The notes: generated from the sequence alone by a model not told the origin. DNA of 60,711 nt from an uncultured Atopobiaceae bacterium (GCA_944320385.1 CALUHH010000012.1:1-60711), one strand, 5' to 3'; positions 40,119-49,627 are shown, counted from the first letter of the stretch. Made by a program: numbers and translations.

Positions 40119-40787
40119 CTAGTCGAGGTCGCCGAAGTCGCCGAGGTTGACGGCCGGGGTGGCGGGCGGCGTCACGGGCGCGGGAGCGGAGACCGGGGCG
40201 TCGGCGTGCGTGGTGCCCGTGGAGCCGGTGGGAGCGCTCGAGAACGCGACCTGCGCCGGGAACATGGCCTCGGCGTCGTCCATGAAGTGCTGGAGGAGCT
40301 TCTTGTACTCGGCGCGGAAGTCCTCGCGGGAGGCCTTGAGGCGGTCGATCTCGTCGAGCTCGTTCTGCTTCTCGGCGAGGGCCTGACGGATGACCTCGCG
40401 GGCCTTGGCGTCGGCGTCGTTGCGGATGCGCTCCGCGGAGTCGCGGGCCTCGGCCAGGAGCTTGTCGGCGGACTGCTGGGCCACGATGAGGACCTGGGAG
40501 ATCTGGCGCTCGGAGGCGGCCAGCGCGTCGGAGGCCACGGGCGCCGGGGCGACGGGCGCGGGAGCGGCGGAGACGCTGCTCTCCTCGAGGCTGGCGATCT
40601 GCGCCTGGGCGGCGGAGAGCTGCTGCTCGGTGGAGGTCAGGCGCCCCTTGAGGTCCGCGATCTTCTGGAGCATCGCGTCCACCTCGGCGGAGAGCTGCTC
40701 CAGGAAGGCGTCGACCTCCTCGGTGTCATAGCCGTGCTTGGAGGGAGAGAAGGTCTGCTGCTCGATGTCTGCTGGTGTGATTGCCAT
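40119..40787 (-). CDS. divIVA: DivIVA domain protein
   Basis: 222 residues. MAITPADIEQQTFSPSKHGYDTEEVDAFLEQLSAEV is the DivIVA N-terminal lipid-binding domain. An Ala/Pro/Val-rich linker (about 70-90) is followed by a second coiled coil and a Pro/Ala/Thr-rich tail ending NLGDFGDLD. It marks curved membrane at septa and poles and organises growth. ATG 40785-40787 after AAAGGGAA. Last gene of the dcw region. Confidence 0.93.
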   Translation of the reverse strand: MAITPADIEQQTFSPSKHGYDTEEVDAFLEQLSAEVDAMLQKIADLKGRLTSTEQQLSAAQAQIASLEESSVSAAPAPVAPAPVASDALAASERQISQVLIVAQQSADKLLAEARDSAERIRNDADAKAREVIRQALAEKQNELDEIDRLKASREDFRAEYKKLLQHFMDDAEAMFPAQVAFSSAPTGSTGTTHADAPVSAPAPVTPPATPAVNLGDFGDLD

Positions 40788-40845
40788 TCTTGTTCCCTTT
40801 CGCTTCGCGGACGCGGTCGCGCCCGCCTAACCTTACCACTACAGT

Positions 40846-41115
40846 CTACAGAATCGCGTAATACAGCAGCCGCTCGATGAGGCTGAGCGCCAATATCGCC
40901 ACAACCGGCGAGAAGTCGACGCCCATGACGGGCGGGATGAAGCGCCGGAAGATGCTGAGGAAGGGCTCGACGAGCGTCGCGATGGCGCCGCGGAGGTCCT
41001 CGAAGAGGCCCGAGCCCGTGCGCGGGACCCACGACAGGATGCACCAGATGACGATGAGCCAGCCGTAGATGTCAAAGAGGCGCTGGATGATGGAGATGAT
41101 GGTGTAGAGGCTCAT
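40846..41115 (-). CDS. yggT: YggT family membrane protein
   Basis: 89 residues with two hydrophobic segments (IISIIQRLFDIYGWLIVIWCILSWV and VVAILALSLIERLLYYAIL) and the family's PFL.IFRRFIPPV.G.D.SP motif between them. The ATG at 41113-41115 follows AAAGGCGGGG; a start 5 codons earlier is less likely. It usually lies between sepF/proC and divIVA, as here, and is linked to division or osmotic tolerance; its mechanism is unknown. Confidence 0.92.
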   Translation of the reverse strand: MSLYTIISIIQRLFDIYGWLIVIWCILSWVPRTGSGLFEDLRGAIATLVEPFLSIFRRFIPPVMGVDFSPVVAILALSLIERLLYYAIL

Positions 41116-41137
41116 GCCCCGCCTTTCCAAAGTCTGC

Positions 41138-41162
41138 GAGTCGGTGTTGGTCCCCCCGACTC
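41138..41162 (-). repeat. Hairpin between proC and yggT
   Basis: GAGTCGG (41138-41144) pairs with CCGACTC (41156-41162) around an 11-nt loop, 16 bp past the proC stop. It has no proper T-run; it may be a processing or attenuation stem. Confidence 0.4.
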
Positions 41163-41177
41163 ACATGGTACCCACGA

Positions 41178-41990
41178 TCAGCCCTCGGCAAGCTCTCGCG
41201 TTCGGGCGAGCGCGGCGTCGACGGCCTCCTCGGACCCCTCGGCCACGAGGGGCTCGAGCGCGCGCAGGGCGGCGGCGGTCGTCCCTCCCGGGGAGGTCAC
41301 GCGCTCCATGTAGGCGCGGGGGTGGACCCCCTCGCCCAGGAGCTGCTCGGCGCAGCCGCGCATCGTCGTCTCGAGCAGCTCGCGGCACGCCTGGGCGGGA
41401 AGCCCCGCGCGCACGCCGGCGCGCGTGAGCGTGTCCACGAACAGCGAGAAGAACGCGGGCGCGGTGCCCACCACGGCACCGGAGACGTCGAGCTGGTCCT
41501 CGCGCATCACGACGGCGGCGCCGAGGGCCGAGAAGAGCGAGCGCGCGAGCTCGACGTCGTCGGCCGTGGCCAGCGAGCCCGCGGCGAGCGCCGTCGCGCC
41601 GGAGCGCACCTGCACGGGCAGGTTGGGCATGGCGCGGACCACGCGCGCGCCCGGCAGCGCGCCCTCGATCGAGGCGATGGTGACGCCGGCGGCGATGGAG
41701 ATGACGAGCCTCCCGGCGAGCGCGTCGGCGCACGTCTGCATGACGGCGGGCAGGACCTGCGGCTTCACCGCAAGGACCACGACGTCGGGACGCTGGTCGA
41801 CGAGCGCGCGGCCGTCCGCGAGGACGTGCGCGCCGAGCTCGGCGAACGGGGCGAGCTTCGCCTGCTCGTGATCGGCCACGAGCAGGCGGTCGGGCGCGAC
41901 GACGCCGGCGTCGATGAGGCCGCGGGCGATCGAGCCGCCCATCGACCCCGCGCCGACGATGCCGACGGTGACAAAGAGCGCGCCGTCCAT
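41178..41990 (-). CDS. proC: Pyrroline-5-carboxylate reductase
   Basis: 270 residues. GIVGAGSMGGSIARGL is the NAD(P)-binding motif, VVLAVKPQVLP follows, and the signature GVTIASIEGALPGARVVRAMPNLP and the C-terminal TSPGGTTAAALRAL are diagnostic. It makes proline from pyrroline-5-carboxylate. A GTG directly precedes the chosen ATG (41988-41990); the AGGCGG site 5 bp upstream favours the ATG. It lies 9 bp after sepF, a common placement in this gene cluster. Confidence 0.95.
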   Translation of the reverse strand: MDGALFVTVGIVGAGSMGGSIARGLIDAGVVAPDRLLVADHEQAKLAPFAELGAHVLADGRALVDQRPDVVVLAVKPQVLPAVMQTCADALAGRLVISIAAGVTIASIEGALPGARVVRAMPNLPVQVRSGATALAAGSLATADDVELARSLFSALGAAVVMREDQLDVSGAVVGTAPAFFSLFVDTLTRAGVRAGLPAQACRELLETTMRGCAEQLLGEGVHPRAYMERVTSPGGTTAAALRALEPLVAEGSEEAVDAALARTRELAEG

Positions 41991-41999
41991 CACGGCCGC

Positions 42000-42650
42000 C
42001 TAGCGGACGAGGTCGCCGTCGGCGACGAGCTTGTCGATGTCGGCGCGGGAGAGCTCGATGCCGCAGGGCAAGACGGCAAAGACGCGGTCCCCGAGCTCGG
42101 TGACCTCGCCGCCGATGCCGAAGGAGAGCCCAAAGGAGAAGTCGAGGATGCGCTTGGCGGTCTCGATGTTGGTGTTGCGGAACACGAGCACGACCGGCTG
42201 GCCGGTGCGCACGCGGCGCACGACCGTCTGCACGTCATCGTAGGAGACGGGCTTGAGGACGTAGGGCGGCAGCTGGCCGGAGTTGTTCACGCGCGAGATC
42301 GTGCGCGGGCCGAGGTCACCGGGGGTGGCGACGGGGCGCATGACCGACGTCGCGTCATGGCTCGCGTGGGAGCCGTCGGAGGGGGCGTAGGAGCCGGCCT
42401 GCGGGGCGGCCGACGGCGCGGGGCGGGCGCTCACCGGGCGGCCGGAGCGGGTGAAGACGGAGACGCTCTCGGCCTCCGGGCGCGGCGTGTTGCCGAGCAG
42501 GCGGGGGCTGGAGCCGGGGTCGCGGCGACGCCCCTCGGAGGCGTAGCCCTGCTCCTCCTCGTAGCCGTCCTCCTCGTAGTAGTCGTCGTCATAGTACTCG
42601 TCGCCCATGCCTCCGCGAAGGCGGTCCTTGATCGAGTCGAGAAAGCCCAT
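42000..42650 (-). CDS. sepF: Cell division protein SepF
   Basis: 216 residues. MGFLDSIKDRLRGGMGDEYY is the N-terminal amphipathic membrane-binding helix, and an acidic Tyr/Asp/Glu-rich and Pro/Ser linker follows. The C-terminal core (YVLKPVSYDDVQTVVRRVRTGQPVV; RILDFSFGLSFGIGGEV) is the FtsZ-binding domain. In the absence of ftsA, SepF is the likely FtsZ membrane anchor. ATG 42648-42650 after GGAGAAG. Confidence 0.94.
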   Translation of the reverse strand: MGFLDSIKDRLRGGMGDEYYDDDYYEEDGYEEEQGYASEGRRRDPGSSPRLLGNTPRPEAESVSVFTRSGRPVSARPAPSAAPQAGSYAPSDGSHASHDATSVMRPVATPGDLGPRTISRVNNSGQLPPYVLKPVSYDDVQTVVRRVRTGQPVVLVFRNTNIETAKRILDFSFGLSFGIGGEVTELGDRVFAVLPCGIELSRADIDKLVADGDLVR

Positions 42651-42709
42651 GCTCTTCTCCTTCTTGCCGTCGCGCCCGCGGGCGCGCATTCCAAACCGTG
42701 GTCACACGC

Positions 42710-43435
42710 TCACTTCAGGGCATAGCCCTGGTCGAACACGCATCGTCCCAGCCGCACGAGGGTCGAGCCCTCCTCGACCGCGACCTCGAAGTCGTCGCTC
42801 ATCCCGCACGAGAGCGTCTCGAGGGGAAGGCCCGTGCGCGCCCGCAGCTCGCAGGCGAGCTCGCGCAGGCCCGAGAAGGTCGCGCGGGCGGCGTCGGCGT
42901 CCCCGGCGGGCGCCATCGCCATGACGCCGCGCACCGAGATGCCGGGAAGCGCCGCGACGTGCTCCGCCGCCGCGCGGGCCTCGTCGGGGGAGAAGCCCGA
43001 CTTGGAGGCCTCGCCCGAGACGTTGACCTCCAAAAGGACGTCCGCCACGATCCCGCGCGCCTCGCAGCGCGTGGAGACCGCCTCGGCGAGATGCTCCGAG
43101 CTGATCGAGTGAATCAGCGTCACGCGGCCGATGACCTGGTTGATCTTGTTCTTCTGCAGGTTGCCGATCATGTCAAAGCGCACGCCCGCCATCTCGGGGA
43201 GCGCCGCGAGCGCCTCGAGCTTGCGCCCGAGCTCCTGCGGGCGGTTCTCGCCGAAGGCGCGCCATCCCGCGCGCCGGGCGAGAAGGACCTCGTCGGCACC
43301 GACGGTCTTGGAGACGGCGAGCGCCTCCACGTCGGCCGCCGGGCGTCCCGCCCGGCGCGCGGCCGCGTCGATCCTCTCGAGAATCTCCGCTCGGCGGGCC
43401 AGAAGGAAGCTCTCGTATCCCTGCTCGTCGCTCAT
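42710..43435 (-). CDS. yggS: PLP homeostasis protein, YggS family
   Basis: 241 residues. AVSKTVGADEV carries the PLP-binding Lys; FGENRPQELGRKLEAL, FDMIGNLQKNKINQVI, LLEVNVSGEASKSGF and LSCGMSDDFEVAVEEGSTLVRLG are the family blocks (YggS/YBL036c). It is a pyridoxal-phosphate carrier without known catalysis. Its ATG overlaps the TGA of pgeF (ATGA). Confidence 0.95.
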   Translation of the reverse strand: MSDEQGYESFLLARRAEILERIDAAARRAGRPAADVEALAVSKTVGADEVLLARRAGWRAFGENRPQELGRKLEALAALPEMAGVRFDMIGNLQKNKINQVIGRVTLIHSISSEHLAEAVSTRCEARGIVADVLLEVNVSGEASKSGFSPDEARAAAEHVAALPGISVRGVMAMAPAGDADAARATFSGLRELACELRARTGLPLETLSCGMSDDFEVAVEEGSTLVRLGRCVFDQGYALK

Positions 43436-44298
43436 AGTGCCCTCTCCTCCCCTCGGCATGCGTCAGCGTCCCCCTCGCCGCGGGGAACCCACCCCGCGCT
43501 CGAGCCGCCCAGCACCGCGAGGGCGCCATGACGGCCGCAGACCCCTCCCTCGGCGCGGTACGAGAAGAACCGCCCCGTCGCGGAGGCCGTCGAGTCGGCG
43601 CACCATGCGACCGAGCCCGCGGGGACGCCCGCCTGGAGGAGGGTGGCCCCGAGCGCGGCGGAGAGGTCGAGGTTGCGCTCCCCCGCCACGACGGACGGCC
43701 CGAACTCCCCGGCAAAGCGCGCGGCGAGCTCCGCGGAGACCTCGTAGTCAGGTGCGAGGACGTGCGGCCCCACGTAGGCGCTCAGCCGCTCGGGCGTCGT
43801 GCCCGCCTGCTCGCAGAGGGCGCGGGCGGCCTTGGCGACGATGCGCGCGGCCGTGCCGCGCCAGCCCGAGTGGACGACGGCAAAGCCCCCGTCGCAGACG
43901 AGGATCACGGGCACGCAGTCCGCGAAGCAGAGGAGGACGGGCACGTCGGGCGCCGTGCACACCACGGCGTCGGCGCCGGCGCGCGCCCGGTCGACCGCCG
44001 CGCGCAGCGACGCGGGGTCGCTGGACGCCACGCGTACGACCTCGTCCCCGTGCACCTGACGGGGGTTCACGAGGCGCTCCGCCAGATGCGCCGCCCCGAT
44101 CGCGGCGAGGGCGCGGCGGCGGTTCTCGGCGACGCGCGCGAGGTCGTCCCCGCAGGCGTCGCCGAGGTTGAGCGAGGCGTACGGGGCCTCGGAGACCCCG
44201 CCCGTCCGCTCGGTGAAGGCAAAGGTGACCCCGCCCGCGACGCGCGCGTCGGAGAGCAGGGTCACCTCGCCGGCCTGGTATCTCTCCAGAGAGGGCAT
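43432..44298 (-). CDS. pgeF: Peptidoglycan editing factor PgeF (YfiH, multicopper/purine nucleoside phosphorylase fold)
   Basis: 288 residues. Zn ligands are visible in RQVHGDEV, CFADCVPV and VHSGWRG, with the family blocks TERTGGVSEAPYASLNLG and GPHVLAPDYEV. In E. coli YfiH corrects L-Ser misincorporated at position 1 of the stem peptide; other members cleave purine nucleosides. Its place next to ftsZ and yggS fits a cell-wall role. ATG 44296-44298, 1 bp after the ftsZ stop. Confidence 0.93.
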   Translation of the reverse strand: MPSLERYQAGEVTLLSDARVAGGVTFAFTERTGGVSEAPYASLNLGDACGDDLARVAENRRRALAAIGAAHLAERLVNPRQVHGDEVVRVASSDPASLRAAVDRARAGADAVVCTAPDVPVLLCFADCVPVILVCDGGFAVVHSGWRGTAARIVAKAARALCEQAGTTPERLSAYVGPHVLAPDYEVSAELAARFAGEFGPSVVAGERNLDLSAALGATLLQAGVPAGSVAWCADSTASATGRFFSYRAEGGVCGRHGALAVLGGSSAGWVPRGEGDADACRGEERAL

Positions 44299-44299
44299 G

Positions 44300-45436
44300 T
44301 TAGATGCGGCTGCGCTTGAGGAACTCGGGGATGTCGAACTCCTTGTCGTTGGACGACGCGGAGCGGCTCGGGGTCGCGGCGGGAGCGCTGGTCGGGCGCG
44401 GGGCGCTCGAGGGGCGCGACGGGGCGGCCGGGCGGGAGGTCGGCACGGCCATGGTCGGCAGGGTCTGCTGCACGTTGGCGTCGCTGAAGCCCGTGGCGAT
44501 GACCGTGACGCGCACCTGGTCGCCGAGGGACTCGTCGACGACGGTGCCGAAGATGATCGTGGCCTCGGGGTCGACGTTCTTGGCCACGAGGTCGGCGGCG
44601 TCGTTGATCTCCTGGATGCCCAGGTCCTTGTTGCCGGCGATGGAGAGCAGGACGCGCGTGGCGCCGTCGATGGAGCTCTCGAGCAGGCGGCTGGAGATGG
44701 CCTCCTCCGCCGCGTCGGTGGCGCGGTTGTCGCCGGAGGCGAGGCCGATGCCCATCATGGCGGTGCCGGAGCCCCTCATGATGGTGCAGACGTCGGCGAA
44801 GTCGAGGTTGATCAGGCCCGGGACCGTGATCAGGTCGGTGATGCCCTGGGTGCCCTGGCACAGGACGTCGTCGGCCATGCGGAAGGCCTCGAGCATGGTG
44901 GTCTTCTTCTCGGAGAGGTCGAGCAGGCGGTCGTTGGGGATCACGATGAGCGTGTCGACGTTCTCGGAGAGGTTCTTGATGCCCTCCATGGCGGAGGTGT
45001 AGCGCTTGCGGCCCTCGAAGGTGAAGGGCTTGGTGACGACGCCCACGGTCAGGGCGCCCACGTCGTTCTTGGCGATGTCGGCGACCACGGGGGCGGCGCC
45101 GGTGCCGGTGCCGCCGCCCTCGCCGGCGGTGATGAAGACCATGTCGGCGCCGGCGAGCGCGGCCTTGAGCTCGTCGCGGGAGTCCTCGGCGGCCTCCTTG
45201 CCGACCTCGGGGTTGGCGCCGGCGCCGAGGCCCTTGGTGATGTCGGTGCCAATGTGGACCTTGATGTCGGCGTCGGAGATGGCGAGCGCCTGGGCGTCGG
45301 TGTTGACGGCCACGAACTCGACACCGCGGATGCCCTCCTCGATCATGCGGTTGACGGCATTGGTCCCGCCGCCGCCCACGCCCACGACCTTGATGACGGC
45401 GAGGTAGTTGTTGAGGGTGTCGGTGTCCTTGATCAT
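44300..45436 (-). CDS. ftsZ: Cell division protein FtsZ
   Basis: 378 residues; tubulin-like GTPase that forms the Z ring. It has [16 protein letters not shown], the tubulin signature [20 protein letters not shown], and NLDFADV. A Pro/Ser/Ala/Thr-rich linker (about 320-365) is followed by the conserved C-terminal peptide [11 protein letters not shown] that binds SepF. ATG 45434-45436 follows GAGGAGGA. A 223-bp upstream gap gives it its own control region, as is common in actinobacteria. Confidence 0.98.
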   Translation of the reverse strand: MIKDTDTLNNYLAVIKVVGVGGGGTNAVNRMIEEGIRGVEFVAVNTDAQALAISDADIKVHIGTDITKGLGAGANPEVGKEAAEDSRDELKAALAGADMVFITAGEGGGTGTGAAPVVADIAKNDVGALTVGVVTKPFTFEGRKRYTSAMEGIKNLSENVDTLIVIPNDRLLDLSEKKTTMLEAFRMADDVLCQGTQGITDLITVPGLINLDFADVCTIMRGSGTAMMGIGLASGDNRATDAAEEAISSRLLESSIDGATRVLLSIAGNKDLGIQEINDAADLVAKNVDPEATIIFGTVVDESLGDQVRVTVIATGFSDANVQQTLPTMAVPTSRPAAPSRPSSAPRPTSAPAATPSRSASSNDKEFDIPEFLKRSRI

Positions 45437-45659
45437 CGTGTCCTCCTCGAAGGGGCTTGTGCTGCAGGTTGTCTGCACTTGTCGTGCCTCACCGCCACGC
45501 CGGCAAAACCCTCAAGCTCAGGTTCACGTCAACGCTTTGGATAAAGCGACGTATCTTGGCACACTTGAGGGTCATCCGTCAAACAGTTTGTTGAAATCAT
45601 GGAGTTAGCAGCTCAGAGGCACTGCCGTTCGCGAGACAACCCTCAGGCGACCGGCGGGG
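45437..45659 (-). promoter_or_regulatory. ftsZ control region
   Basis: An AT-richer gap between ftsQ and ftsZ. TTGACG occurs twice on the minus strand (about 45580 and 45532), each a fair -35; -10 matches are only partial. The motif AACCCTCAAG/CTTGAGGGTT occurs at 45507-45519 (13 bp, exactly shared in opposite sense with 58711-58723), as CTTGAGGGT at 45564-45572, and in a shortened form at 45638-45646. These may be operator sites. Confidence 0.5.
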
Positions 45660-46907
45660 CTACTCCTGGGGAGCCTCGCCCGCGCCCTCCCCGGAGGCCT
45701 GCGAGCCCTCGGTCTGGTCGAGGGTTTGGTCCTGCCCGTCCCCCTGCTCATGGTCCTGGTGCACGGGCAGGTCTCCCCCCAGCTCCTCGGTGGAGGCCAC
45801 GCCCGAGCCGCCCTGGACGTTCTCGGACTCGACGGTGCGGAACGACGTGCCCTTCTCCGTGGGCACGCGAACGTTGATGAACAGCAGCGTCCCGGGGTTC
45901 TTCTCGACGATCTTCTCGATGAACGCCTGCTTGGTCGCTATGTCGGTGGGCGAGCCGAGAAGGACCTCGACCCCGGAGGCGAGCGTGCAGGAGATGTTGT
46001 CCTCGGACGGGGCGGAGTAGCTCACGACCTGGCTCGCAAAGTCGTCCGAGAAGCCCTCGCGGAACTTCTGGACGGCGAGCAGCGAGGCATCGGTGGCCTT
46101 GGAGCCCGCCTCCGGCGCGACGGTGGCGGGGACGTCGGTGACGAGCAGGCACCCCTCCCCCAGCGCGCGCTCGAGCGCGGCGTCGTTGACCGACTGGTCC
46201 TCGGCGGCGGTCACGCTCGTGGGCTGGATCCAGACGCCCTCGTCGCCGAGGTACCACGCGATCGAGCCCGAGCTCATGACCACGAGCGCGTCGACCGCCT
46301 GCTCGTGGATCACGATCTTGAGGGTGTGGGGGAAGGCGCGCTCGAAGCTCACCGAGGCGATCCAGGGGTCCTTCTTGAGGGCCGCCTCGATGGAGGCGGT
46401 GTCCACGTTGAGCAGCGTCGACCCGGCGGGGACCTTGACGAGGTTCTGGATGTCGGACTCCGTGACGTGCTCGGTGGGGGCGACCTCGACCGCGTCGATG
46501 GAGAAGACCGAGGAGTCGCGCAGCGCGAAGAGCGCGATCGCGGCGACGAGCAGCAGGCCGAGCACGCCGGCCGCGACGCAGGCCGCGACGCGCAGCGCCT
46601 GGCCGCGCTGGTGCCGCTCGCGGCGCTCGCGCGGGGAGGCGGGGGCGCCGGCCTTGCCGACCAGGCCGCGCGCGGCCTCGACGGCGCCGCGCGCGCCCGC
46701 CTTGATCGAGGGGGCCTTGGCACGGCGGGCGCCCGCCTTGTCCAGCTTGGGCTGGGCGGGCTTCGCGGTGGGCGCCGCCTTCTTCTTGAGGCTCACGCGG
46801 GGTGCCGCGGCCTTCTTCTTCGTCGGAGCCGCGACCTTGGGCGCGGACGCCGCCGAGAGCGGCGTCTTCTGGCGCTTGGTGGGGCGCTTGCTGCTGTCCT
46901 TGGCCAT
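45660..46907 (-). CDS. ftsQ: Cell division protein FtsQ
   Basis: 415 residues. A long basic cytosolic tail (about 1-103, Lys/Ala/Pro-rich) precedes one membrane segment (about 104-129) and a POTRA domain (FSIDAVEVAPTEHVTESDIQNLVKVPAGSTLLNVD, about 135-170). PWIASVSFERAFPHTLKIVIHEQ follows, then the beta domain. The C-terminus is an acidic Gln/Asp/Glu/Gly tail of about 50 residues. It connects the divisome to peptidoglycan synthesis. ATG 46905-46907 after AGGGGGG, 8 bp after murB. Confidence 0.92.
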   Translation of the reverse strand: MAKDSSKRPTKRQKTPLSAASAPKVAAPTKKKAAAPRVSLKKKAAPTAKPAQPKLDKAGARRAKAPSIKAGARGAVEAARGLVGKAGAPASPRERRERHQRGQALRVAACVAAGVLGLLLVAAIALFALRDSSVFSIDAVEVAPTEHVTESDIQNLVKVPAGSTLLNVDTASIEAALKKDPWIASVSFERAFPHTLKIVIHEQAVDALVVMSSGSIAWYLGDEGVWIQPTSVTAAEDQSVNDAALERALGEGCLLVTDVPATVAPEAGSKATDASLLAVQKFREGFSDDFASQVVSYSAPSEDNISCTLASGVEVLLGSPTDIATKQAFIEKIVEKNPGTLLFINVRVPTEKGTSFRTVESENVQGGSGVASTEELGGDLPVHQDHEQGDGQDQTLDQTEGSQASGEGAGEAPQE

Positions 46908-46915
46908 CGGCCCCC

Positions 46916-47830
46916 CTACGCCCCGAAGCCGAGGAGCTTGACCTCGCAGAGGAGGTCGATGCCGAACCGGTCGCGCACCGCGTCGTGCGCCCGCGAGATG
47001 AGCGAGATGACGTCGGCGGCGGTGGCGCCGCCGCGATTCACGATGAAGTTGGCGTGCTCCGGGGAGATCTGCGCTCCCCCGCAGGTGGCGCCCTTGAGCC
47101 CGCAGGACTCGATGAGGGCGCCCACGGACTGCCCCGCGGGGTTCCTGAAGACCGAGCCGCAGCTGGGGGCGCCCAGCGGCTGGCGCTCGCGGCGACGGCG
47201 CAGACGGGCGTCCACGTCCTCGGCGATGCGCTCGGGCGAGGCGGGCTTGAGCTCGAGCGTGGCCTCGAGGATGATCTCGGAGGTGGGCAGCGACGTCGAG
47301 CGGTAGCCCCACTCGATCTCGCTCCCCGCGTAGCGGTGCATCCCCTCGCCGGGGCGCAGCACCACGACGTCGCGCACGAGCCCCCCGATCCACTCGCGCC
47401 GCGTCCCCGCGTTCATGGAGACCGCGCCGCCCAGGGTGCCCGGGATGCCCGCGCAGGGCTCGAGCCCGGAGAGGCCGGCCTTGAGGGCGTCGTTGACGAG
47501 GCGCGCGAGGCTCGCGCCGGCGCCCGCGGTGAGGGTGCCGTCCTCGCCGAATGAGTGGCGGGAGAACTCTCCGTCGAGGGTGATGACGCAGCCGTCGTAG
47601 CCCTCGTCGGCCACCAGGAGGTTGGACCCCTTGCCCAGGATGACCCACTCGACGCCCTCGGCGGCGAGCACCGAGAGCGTGCGCGCGAGGGCGGCGTAGC
47701 TGTGGGCGGCCACGAACAGGGCCGCCGGTCCGCCGATGCGGTAGGTCGTGTGGCGGGAGAGGCGCTCGTCGCGGCGGACGTCCGCGTCGACGGCGCCCGA
47801 GAGGGTCATGTACGCGTTGAAGACGCTCAC
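46916..47830 (-). CDS. murB: UDP-N-acetylenolpyruvoylglucosamine reductase
   Basis: 304 residues; FAD enzyme making UDP-MurNAc. HTTYRIGGPAALFVAA, LGKGSNLLVADEGYDG, AGIPGTLGGAVSMNAGTRREWIG and the catalytic Ser region GSVFRNPAG are present, with SPEHANFIVNRGGATAADV near the end. It is a type I/II MurB without an evident extra insertion. The GTG at 47828-47830 overlaps the murC TGA (GTGA). Confidence 0.96.
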   Translation of the reverse strand: MSVFNAYMTLSGAVDADVRRDERLSRHTTYRIGGPAALFVAAHSYAALARTLSVLAAEGVEWVILGKGSNLLVADEGYDGCVITLDGEFSRHSFGEDGTLTAGAGASLARLVNDALKAGLSGLEPCAGIPGTLGGAVSMNAGTRREWIGGLVRDVVVLRPGEGMHRYAGSEIEWGYRSTSLPTSEIILEATLELKPASPERIAEDVDARLRRRRERQPLGAPSCGSVFRNPAGQSVGALIESCGLKGATCGGAQISPEHANFIVNRGGATAADVISLISRAHDAVRDRFGIDLLCEVKLLGFGA

Positions 47831-49254
47831 TGCGCGCGACCGTCCTCGCGCTCGCGCATGGCGGCGATGAAGGCGGGGCCCAGCGTCGTGACGTCGCCGG
47901 CGCCCTGCGTGATCAGCAGGTCGCCGGGGCGGACGATGTTGCAGAGGTCCTCGATGAGCTTCTTGCGGTTGGGCACGTAGGCGACGTCGAGGACGTTGCC
48001 GAGGTGGCGCACCGCCTCCACGACGGTCTTGCCGGAGACGCCCGGGACGGGCAGCTCGCCCGCGGGGAAGACGTCCATCACGCGCAGGACGTCGGCGCTG
48101 TCGAAGGCGCGCCCGAACTCGCTCGCCAGGGCCTGGGTGCGGCTGTAGCGATGGGGCTGGAAGACGCAGACGATGCGCTTGAAGTCGAGGTCGGCCGCCG
48201 CGGAGAGTGTGACGGAGACCTCGGTGGGGTGGTGACCGTAGTCGTCGACCACGGTCACGCCCGCGACGTCGCCCACGTGCGTGAAGCGGCGACGGGCACC
48301 CTTGAACTCGCTGAGCGCGGCGGCCGCGGCCTGCGCGTCGAGGCCCAGCACGTCGGCGACGGCGATCGCGGCCGTGGCGTTTGCCATGTTGTGGCGGCCG
48401 GGATTGGCGCTGATCGTCACGCTGACCGCGCCGCGCCCGTCCGGAAGCGCCACGGAGAAGTGGCTCGCGAGGGCGTGGCCGCCCTCCTCCGGGGTGCAGA
48501 CGTAGTCGCAGGACGGGTCGAAGCCGTAGGTCACCACGCGCCGACCCGTGGAGCGCGCGAGCGCGACGTAGCGGGCCTCGTCGCCGTTCACCACGACGGT
48601 CCCGTCGTCGCCGACGAGCCCCATGAAGGTGCAGAAGGTCTTCTCGATGTTCTCGAGCGTGCCATAGTGGTCGAGGTGGTCGGCCTCGATGTTGGTGACC
48701 ACGACGACGTTGGGGTTGAGGTAGAGGAAGGAGCCGTCGGACTCGTCGGCCTCGCAGACGAAGTGCTCCCCGGAGCCGTTGCGGCCGTTGGTGCCGTAGC
48801 CCTCGACCACGCCGCCGATGAGGAAGGACGGGTCGAGGCCCATCTTGTCGAGCATCGTGGCGACCATCGAGGACGTGGTGGTCTTGCCGTGCGTGCCGGC
48901 CACGGCGATAGTGCGCTGCGTGCCCGAGAGCCACGAGAGCATCTTGGCGCGCGGCCAGATGGGGATGCCCAGCTCGCGGGCGCGCACGACCTCGGGGTTG
49001 GTCTCGGGGATGGCCGTGGAGGTGACAACGACCTGCGGCGAGACGGCATCGATCGTGGCGGCGTCGTGGCCCACCCGCACCTCGATGCCGGCGGCCTCGA
49101 GCTCGCGGACGTAGTGGGAGCTCTTGAGGTCGGACCCGGTGACCTTGCAGCCGCGCTCGTGCAGCACGAGGGCGATGCCGCTCATGCCCGCGCCGCCGAT
49201 GCCGATGAAGTGCGCGCTGGTGACGTTTACGATCTCGTCGTTGTTCTCGACCAT
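47827..49254 (-). CDS. murC: UDP-N-acetylmuramate-L-alanine ligase
   Basis: 475 residues. AHFIGIGGAGMSGIALVLHERG is the UDP-binding start, VAGTHGKTTTSSMV the ATP P-loop, and ADESDGSFLYLNPNVVVVTNIEADHLDHYG and DDYGHHPTEV the substrate and Mg sites. It adds L-Ala to UDP-MurNAc. I chose the ATG at 49252-49254; upstream frame has no family sequence. It is separated from murG by the repeat array and has its own promoter. Confidence 0.97.
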   Translation of the reverse strand: MVENNDEIVNVTSAHFIGIGGAGMSGIALVLHERGCKVTGSDLKSSHYVRELEAAGIEVRVGHDAATIDAVSPQVVVTSTAIPETNPEVVRARELGIPIWPRAKMLSWLSGTQRTIAVAGTHGKTTTSSMVATMLDKMGLDPSFLIGGVVEGYGTNGRNGSGEHFVCEADESDGSFLYLNPNVVVVTNIEADHLDHYGTLENIEKTFCTFMGLVGDDGTVVVNGDEARYVALARSTGRRVVTYGFDPSCDYVCTPEEGGHALASHFSVALPDGRGAVSVTISANPGRHNMANATAAIAVADVLGLDAQAAAAALSEFKGARRRFTHVGDVAGVTVVDDYGHHPTEVSVTLSAAADLDFKRIVCVFQPHRYSRTQALASEFGRAFDSADVLRVMDVFPAGELPVPGVSGKTVVEAVRHLGNVLDVAYVPNRKKLIEDLCNIVRPGDLLITQGAGDVTTLGPAFIAAMREREDGRAQ

Positions 49255-49273
49255 GGGTCCGCTTTCGACGTGG

Positions 49274-49302
49274 CCTATCGTGCGCTCTCTAATGTATCTC
49301 AA
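49274..49302 (-). promoter_or_regulatory. murC promoter
   Basis: TTGAGA (minus strand, 49302-49297) and GATAGG (49279-49274) with a 17-bp spacer, about 20 bp before the murC ATG. It lies just inside the repeat-filled gap and would restart transcription for murC-murB-ftsQ. Confidence 0.5.
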
Positions 49303-49407
49303 ATCGAGCGGCGCCACGGCACCTTCGCACAAATCCCGCGAGACCAACCCGGGCTCAACCGACGCTTGCGCCCAGAGCAACTGGCGGGTCGGACGCGCCC
49401 GAGGCAC

Positions 49408-49596
49408 GCTTAAGGTTTGCGCCCCATCCGGGAAACGGCGGCCCGCGCGCTTAAGGATCGCGCCTCGTCCGGGGAAGCGGGGTCGTGCCGCTTAAGGAAT
49501 CGCTCCCATCCGGGAAAGGGGCCGTGCATCTGCTTAAGGAATCGCTCCCATCCGAGAAGGACGGGCCTCCGTGCTTAGTAAACGCGTCCCATCCGG
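49408..49596 (+). repeat. Forward array: five 24-bp repeats at 41-42-bp spacing
   Basis: Copies at 49408, 49449, 49490, 49532 and 49573, each 24 bp, reading GCTTAAGGAATCGCTCCCAT then CCGG with small changes. The four spacers are 17 or 18 bp and unrelated to one another. A CGAGAAGGAC motif overlaps the end of copy 4 (49553-49562). Confidence 0.9.
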
Positions 49597-49627
49597 CGGG
49601 GCGGCCCGGACCCGGGCGCCGCGGCCC